DNA of 7,588 nucleotides, from the NCBI GenBank assembly GCA_028699365.1, contig JAQVUQ010000127.1:1-7588 (forward strand). Direction: 5' to 3'. Below, in pieces: positions 1 to 5,300 of the stretch (position 1 is the stretch's first letter; each line of letters starts with the position of its first letter). The position numbers and the translations under genes were made by a program. Source of the DNA: UBA5359 sp028699365 [NCBI: bacterium] (GTDB lineage: Bacteria > UBP13 > UBA5359). Below the pieces are notes generated by a model. The model was not told the DNA's origin. It saw only the letters and a program-made list of their open reading frames with translations, and did no database searches.

Positions 1-359
1 CCCAGAGGCTGGTAAGGAAAATCTGCCCCCGGTGCAAGATAGAAATACCCCAAACCGATGAAGTCTACGTAGAAGCCAGGCATCGCTTAGGCATAGAAGA
101 AGACATCAAGATCTACCGCGGGCAAGGCTGCACCGGCTGCCGCAATACCGGCTACTTTGGACGCACCAGCGTCTATGAGCTGTTAGCCCCGTCAGAGAGA
201 GTCAGAGAAGCCATCATCAACAAAGAGAGCTCCGCCAACATCAGGAGGATAGCCGCCGAAGAAGGCATGATAACTCTGCTGCAGAGCGGCATAGAGAAAG
301 TCAAAGCCGGAGTCTCCACCGTGGAAGAAGTCCTCAGAGCCGTGTATGTAGAAGGATAG
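1..359 (+). CDS. GspE/PilB-family secretion or pilus assembly ATPase, C-terminal fragment
   Basis: The open frame enters from the left edge (first whole codon at base 3) and ends at TAG 357-359, leaving the last 118 residues. These ATPases hydrolyse ATP as a hexamer on the cytoplasmic face of type II secretion or type IV pilus machines and drive pseudopilin or pilin polymerisation. Visible here is the family's tetracysteine zinc motif: CPRC at residues 8-11 and CTGC at 43-46, 31 residues apart, followed directly by GYFGR and then VYELL. The tail is the usual helical C-terminal part (around REAI, then EEGMITLLQSGIEKV and a VSTVEEVLR-like ending) and finishes at a normal family position. Walker A and B motifs lie upstream of the window and cannot be checked. 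GspE and PilB cannot be separated from this fragment alone. The next gene starts 12 bases downstream behind a strong Shine-Dalgarno, so the genes are probably co-transcribed. Confidence 0.93.
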   Translation, partial: QRLVRKICPRCKIEIPQTDEVYVEARHRLGIEEDIKIYRGQGCTGCRNTGYFGRTSVYELLAPSERVREAIINKESSANIRRIAAEEGMITLLQSGIEKVKAGVSTVEEVLRAVYVEG

Positions 360-371
360 AGGAGGAAAGAG

Positions 372-689
372 ATGGCCACCTACGATCACGACCGCATAGC
401 AATGAGATTGGCCCGGAAGTTCAACGCCACCTATACCACCCACTGGAGCAATAAAGGCCCCGACATCCAGTACAGCGAGGTAGCCATAGCCGTGGAGACA
501 GCCGACGACGGCATCACCACCAAAGCCCCCGCCGAGTTCGCCAGGCTGGTAGGCAAGAAGAGATACATAGCCGTACCCGCCGACGAGTGGAAGATAAAGC
601 TGGCCAGACAAGCCGTAGACGGCACCGGCATAGGGATTATGGATGAAAACGGAGAGGTGCTGGTGGAAGCCAGGAAGATGGTGCTTTAG
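372..689 (+). CDS. Small hypothetical protein (105 aa), possible PD-(D/E)XK-like fold
   Basis: I do not recognise a named family. The ATG at 372 sits behind a strong Shine-Dalgarno (GGAGGA, 361-366), and the frame ends at TAG 687-689. No signal peptide or membrane segment is visible, so it should be cytoplasmic. The predicted order is helix (residues 6-17), strand, a GPD turn (29-31), strand (37-42, VAIAVE), helix (52-60), strand (64-68, RYIAV), helix (72-82) and strand (86-98). That order, with P30-D31 and E42 at the end of the next strand, resembles the core of restriction-endonuclease-like PD-(D/E)XK proteins. However, the expected lysine two residues after E42 is A44, so it is either inactive, uses a displaced lysine such as K51, or the resemblance is coincidental. 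It lies between the secretion ATPase and the exported proteins. Coding is well supported by the SD, the tight spacing and codon use like its neighbours; function is unknown. Confidence 0.8.
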   Translation: MATYDHDRIAMRLARKFNATYTTHWSNKGPDIQYSEVAIAVETADDGITTKAPAEFARLVGKKRYIAVPADEWKIKLARQAVDGTGIGIMDENGEVLVEARKMVL

Positions 690-711
690 GACTATACCGG
701 TAATATCAAGA

Positions 712-726
712 GAGGGGGAAGTGGAA
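712..726 (+). promoter_or_regulatory. Ribosome binding site that fixes the TPR gene start
   Basis: A purine-rich GAGGGGGAAG stretch begins at 712, with its G-run (714-718) 8 bases before ATG 727. The longer in-frame ATG at 643 lies inside the upstream gene, has no comparable SD, and would add 28 residues in front of a normal signal peptide. A GTG at 721 is in frame but too close to the SD. The site therefore favours 727 as the start. Confidence 0.7.
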
Positions 727-2364
727 ATGCAGTCTATAGATTTTGCAGCAAAGAGAAAGTCAAGTCAAATATATAGCTTGTCAACCAGGATACTTACAGC
801 CACAGCAATCATATTAACGATAATAGTTTCCATAAATATACCCGCTCAAGCCTTCTTTGTAGCCGCTACCAGCAAAGAAGAGATTGAAGCACAAAACAAC
901 AAAGCAGCCGTTTATACACCTGAATGGGATCCCCGGTATATAGCCATAGAAAGAGAGATGACCGATGCCGGAGCAGACCTTGGCGATTACCGCCATTTAG
1001 GATTGGAAGCCCCGATACTGAAAGACAGCGCCGTCAGGCGAAAGATTCTGGATATGTTCAGGAAATACGTGCAGCAAAACCCCACCCGCTCCGAGATATA
1101 CATGGCCCAATACTACATCGCCCTGCTGCTGGACGACGAGATAAAGCAAGACATGATGCTCACCCAGTTGGAGATGAAGTCCGGGCAGGTAAGATGGCAG
1201 GCCGTAGAACATTACAAGCTGATGGAAGAGAGATACCCCAGATTCAAAGACCTGGATGTCATACTCTACCGGCATGCCAGAGCCCTGTTTGAGAACGGCA
1301 ACATCAAAGAGGCAGAGCCCCTGGTAGAGCAATTTATCAGCCGTTATCCCGAGAGCGAATACAAAGAAGTCTTCAAATATTACAAAGCGCGCTGCGAGTT
1401 GAATAAAGGCAACCCCGGAGACGCCTACCGCATCCTGACCATGGTGTTGGACCGCAGCGACAAAGCCCTGGATCAGACCGCACTGAACTATTATTCCGCC
1501 AGGAGCCTGAGCGAGATAGCAGCCCGCGGCAAATGGCAGCCAGATGCTGCTACCCTGCTCAATCGGATCATGCAATATGCCGAGAAATCCCTGCAAGGCA
1601 ACAGGGCCTACCATGAAGACGCCATAGCCCTGTATAAAGAATCGTGTTACACCATGGCCGCAGCCCTGTATCCGGATAATGACATTAAAAGCCTGACCGC
1701 CAGGCTGTCAGCAGGCAGGTCCCAGCAGATGAGAGCCCAGAGCCAGGCCCTGAGAGAGACGATAGACATTGTTGTTAAAGATCAAGCCTACGATCTTGCC
1801 CAGGAACATCGGAGATTAGGAGACATAGCCTTCAAACAGAACAGCTTCAAAGCAGCCCAGGAGCATTATTACCAGGCACTTACAGCCAGCCCCGAACACC
1901 CAGAAGCAGGTTATCTGCATTATCGCAACGGATTGGCCTTGGCAAAAATCAAACGAGCCTCTGAAGCCGCCCGGGAAATGCATAAAGCAGCCTACGACTA
2001 TCCGGACAGTCAGTATGCCGAAGATGCCCACTTTCAGTTAGGATATATTCTAGGCAGTGCCATGAGGCATTATGTTGAAGGCGCCAGAGAGATGGAGGAA
2101 GCCTCCAGACGCTATGCCAATAAAGCTTCGGCCCCAAAGGCTCTGTTCTATGCCGGGGAATACTACCAGCTTGCCAATGATCTACAGCGAGCAAAAGGCC
2201 AGTATAACCAACTGGCCAGAGCCTATCCAGATGACAAACGCTCCCAGTGGGCGGTGGATTTAGTTCAGAAAATAGAAGAAATAGAAGCTGCCAGAAGAGC
2301 ACGGCGTATAGAAGCAGCCAAGAACAAGACATCCCAGGACCAGCCTTTAGAGGAGGACGATTGA
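727..2364 (+). CDS. Exported tetratricopeptide (TPR) repeat protein
   Basis: A 545-residue protein from ATG 727 to TGA 2362-2364. It starts with a signal peptide: a long basic n-region (residues 1-21), a hydrophobic core (about 22-36, rich in Ile, Thr and Ala) and an AQA cleavage site at 40-42. No lipobox Cys is present, so it is a soluble periplasmic or surface protein rather than a lipoprotein. The mature part is almost all helical. TPR-like pairs are visible near residues 159-240 (with ERYP and SRYPES turns) and again from about 359 to 495, where helices carry G/A-Y-A spacing and turns such as TASPEHPEA, YDYPDSQY and RAYPDD. This pattern recalls the BamD/CpoB-type outer-envelope TPR proteins that scaffold assemblies. 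The C-terminus is a charged tail rich in Glu, Ala and Arg (about 515-545), probably coiled or disordered. It ends 2 bases before the giant RHS gene, so the two are likely translationally coupled and may work together (inference). The exact partner is unknown. Confidence 0.88.
   Translation: MQSIDFAAKRKSSQIYSLSTRILTATAIILTIIVSINIPAQAFFVAATSKEEIEAQNNKAAVYTPEWDPRYIAIEREMTDAGADLGDYRHLGLEAPILKDSAVRRKILDMFRKYVQQNPTRSEIYMAQYYIALLLDDEIKQDMMLTQLEMKSGQVRWQAVEHYKLMEERYPRFKDLDVILYRHARALFENGNIKEAEPLVEQFISRYPESEYKEVFKYYKARCELNKGNPGDAYRILTMVLDRSDKALDQTALNYYSARSLSEIAARGKWQPDAATLLNRIMQYAEKSLQGNRAYHEDAIALYKESCYTMAAALYPDNDIKSLTARLSAGRSQQMRAQSQALRETIDIVVKDQAYDLAQEHRRLGDIAFKQNSFKAAQEHYYQALTASPEHPEAGYLHYRNGLALAKIKRASEAAREMHKAAYDYPDSQYAEDAHFQLGYILGSAMRHYVEGAREMEEASRRYANKASAPKALFYAGEYYQLANDLQRAKGQYNQLARAYPDDKRSQWAVDLVQKIEEIEAARRARRIEAAKNKTSQDQPLEEDD
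2351..2356 (+). promoter_or_regulatory. Shine-Dalgarno inside the TPR gene for the RHS gene
   Basis: A perfect AGGAGG lies within the last codons of the TPR gene, 10 bases before ATG 2367. With stop TGA 2362-2364 and start only 2 bases apart, it points to coupled translation and decides the start of the giant gene. Confidence 0.8.
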
Positions 2365-2366
2365 AG

Positions 2367-5300
2367 ATGAGGCAAACCTTGAACCGAGTAATAATAGCTA
2401 TAGTCATAGCCATATCAATGATAATATGGGTAAAGCCGATGAATGCCTGGGCATTAACTGCTGTCGTTCATGAATACAGCGTATCGCCTAACCAACCGAA
2501 CGAAACATCAACGGTGGCAGATGGAAGCACATATCGATTTATCGTAGAAATAGACGATCTATATGTAAAGAACGGATGGACATACGCCAATGACGGCTAT
2601 GCATATATCATTGATTACTGGCAAGTTAAGCCCGGAACGAACGGGCAATGGACCAATGCCGTAGGAAGTGGGTACGGCGATTTTACCTGGGAGACAGAGA
2701 AAGTCACTGAGAACAATCAACTGGGCAGCCTTCGCTGGCAAACTCCTGATAATATACTTGACGGCTGCTATACCATATTGGTCCATGGACGAAGGTTTTA
2801 TTACCGCGGTGAGGGAGGTGGTGGAGAGCCTGAGCCATGGAATTCTACTTGGAGTGAGGCTGTTTCTATCGATCTGGATATCCCGGGAGTGCTGGGTGCC
2901 GATGAACTGGATCCAGTTAAAAGCGGATTTGTCCCAGTTAACAATAATGACAGCGATAATAATGGAACCGAAGACAAAGAGCAATCAAATTTGCAGTCAG
3001 GAGATCCTCTGATAGGGAGTGAATACGATTTTCTGGCGTTAAGGCTGAGAGAAATTGAGCCGTACGATAAGGCGGGGGATATTAGTGTCCAAGTAACTGA
3101 AGGCAGCGGCAGTATAGTATGCTGGACTGAGAAAGATAAAGTTACGGCAGCTACTTCCTACCATTTTGATACTTCGGATGATGAAGATAAGTATATATGG
3201 GTAGAGGGTAAAAGCCATACGGAACCAGGTGCGGTAAAAATAAGGATCACAAGCCAAGGTGCCGAATATGACGAGGTTGCGTTGACCGTCTTCGGAACGG
3301 ATGTTAAGAGCGGAAGCACAGGGGATGATACTAAAAGTGTTATATTGCCCGGAGAGGTTAACGACATATCGTATATTCTGTATCCCAGTAACTTCGAAGC
3401 CACTTCAGTTACCTTGCGTGTAAGGGATAAGAATAATAACGAGGTAAGAGCATGTACCTTGAGCGAGAGGAAAAACGGCGCAACAGGCTATGCCCATACG
3501 ACATGGGATGGCAAAGATAACGATAATAATTTCTTATCCCCGGATGGCAATCCGTATAAACTTATAGTCGATGTGGAAAGGGGCGGGGGCCATACCTGGG
3601 GTGTTAAGACAGATGTCAAAGTCCCCAAAGCAGATATAGACACCGATTCAGACAACGACGGATCAATCAATGGAAATGAAGCCGAAGAAAACGTCGAAGC
3701 AGTAGACCCCGAACCCGGCAAGATAATCGGCTGCGGGGATGAGGCGGCCTCCCATGCAGAAGTAAGCCTGAGCCATGATCCCGCTACTGGAGCCGAGAAC
3801 TGCCAGGTGAAGCTTATAACCTCAAACGGCAATATCAAGGTATGGGATCAGAACAGATCGCAGATCATAACCTCAGAAAACGTTTGGACCATGAGCAATC
3901 ATCCGCCAACCGTCTATGTGGAAGGCATATCCGTCGGCCAGGCAGATCTCTCTATGGTACTGCTGACCCCGGATAAAAAAGATGAGCAAGGACAGGATGT
4001 CCCCGGGCACGAGTTCTATAGAGACACAGTCAGATTCACCGTAAGCGCAGATATAGATGTGGACAGCAGCAACAATAATAATTATTACCCGTATGCGATG
4101 GACCGCAGCGATCAGAAAGAAGCCATAGAAAACGTAACAGGCGATAACAGCAAACCAGGCAAGATGGTTGGATTGAGTAATATGGATAGCGACGGTGACG
4201 GCATACCCGATTATGCCGACGGCTTCGACAATTTTGCAGACACCGATGACGACCTCACCGGCAACAATCAGTGTTTTGCCCCGGTAGTATTGGAATTATC
4301 GTCAGCCGCCAACACAAGCCAGACCCAGGTAAAGATCACCTGCAGCGAGATAGCCTCAGCCACAGCCGAACGATCAGGCACCCCCCCGCAATATACGTAC
4401 GTTCCGCCGTCCAGCGGCAGCTTGCGGTTATGGACAAAGAGCGGTGGCACAGCAAGAGACAAAGCCAGCGTGGCAGATGACGGAGATTATGTACCCGGTA
4501 ATATCGCCATACCAGCCGCCAAGCTGGGCTTTATTCCCGATCAGAACAACTTGGTAACCCTTTTCCTGGAAGGCACCAAGGCCAGCACAGGAGCGGCAGA
4601 TAAACAGATCAAGGTGGAAGTCGATCCTAAAGGCAGTAACGTCTGGAAAGTTGAAGATATGGTGCGCGTCACCATAATAGAAGGCGATCTGGATACCGAC
4701 AGCGATAATAATACTAACATCAATGATGCCGATGAAGCCATAGAGATGTATACCCCCGGGAAGCTGCTGGGATGCAGAACAGCCGGCACAGAATTGGGCC
4801 GGGTAGATGTAAGTTTCAAACCCGATATAGCCGAGGTCTTTAACGGCACCAAAGTTCAGTATGGCAAAGACAACAGTAACATCAAGCTGTGGAAGATTGA
4901 CGATCAGGGAGGGAAAACAGAGATAAGCACCGACGACAGTTGGACTATAACTACAAGTACAAATGTCGTGCCAAAACCCATTTACGTGGAAGGCCTCAGT
5001 TTAGGCACCAGCAATCTGACTATGACCTTGAGCAGAGAGCGGCTGCCGGGAATCTACGAAATGCTGCATTACGATAAGGTAGTCTTTACCATTCCCCTGG
5101 ATATGGACATAGATTCGGAAAACAGCGGAGTTCTGGATAGAAGCGATCTAGAGGAAAACATGGAAGATACCGCCGGGGATATAACCCAACCCGGCAAGAT
5201 AGCAGCCATCAATGATAATGACAGTGATGATCTTAATGGTGACGGCACTGCCGATGGCGACGGCATACCCGATTATGCCGACGGCTTTAATCTGCAAGGA

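Noticed and set aside
192-611. 139-residue open frame on the minus strand
   Set aside because: Spans the end of the ATPase gene and the small gene, both well supported in the forward direction; composition is Gly/Val/Tyr-rich, as expected for a reversed frame.
643-726. Longer N-terminus of the TPR protein starting at ATG 643
   Set aside because: It would overlap the upstream gene by 47 bases, lacks its own SD, and would put 28 residues before a typical signal peptide; ATG 727 has a good SD.
690-726. Possible terminator or promoter between the small gene and the TPR gene
   Set aside because: Only an ACCGGT palindrome and the SD are present; no stem followed by a T-run and no convincing -10/-35 pair.
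997-1614. 205-residue open frame on the minus strand
   Set aside because: Antisense to the well-supported TPR gene; it is a by-product of that gene's codon choice, with no separate SD or recognisable domain.
2668-3012. 114-residue forward frame inside the giant gene
   Set aside because: Out of frame with the continuous 2367-7588 frame, which has a signal peptide and recognisable domains there.
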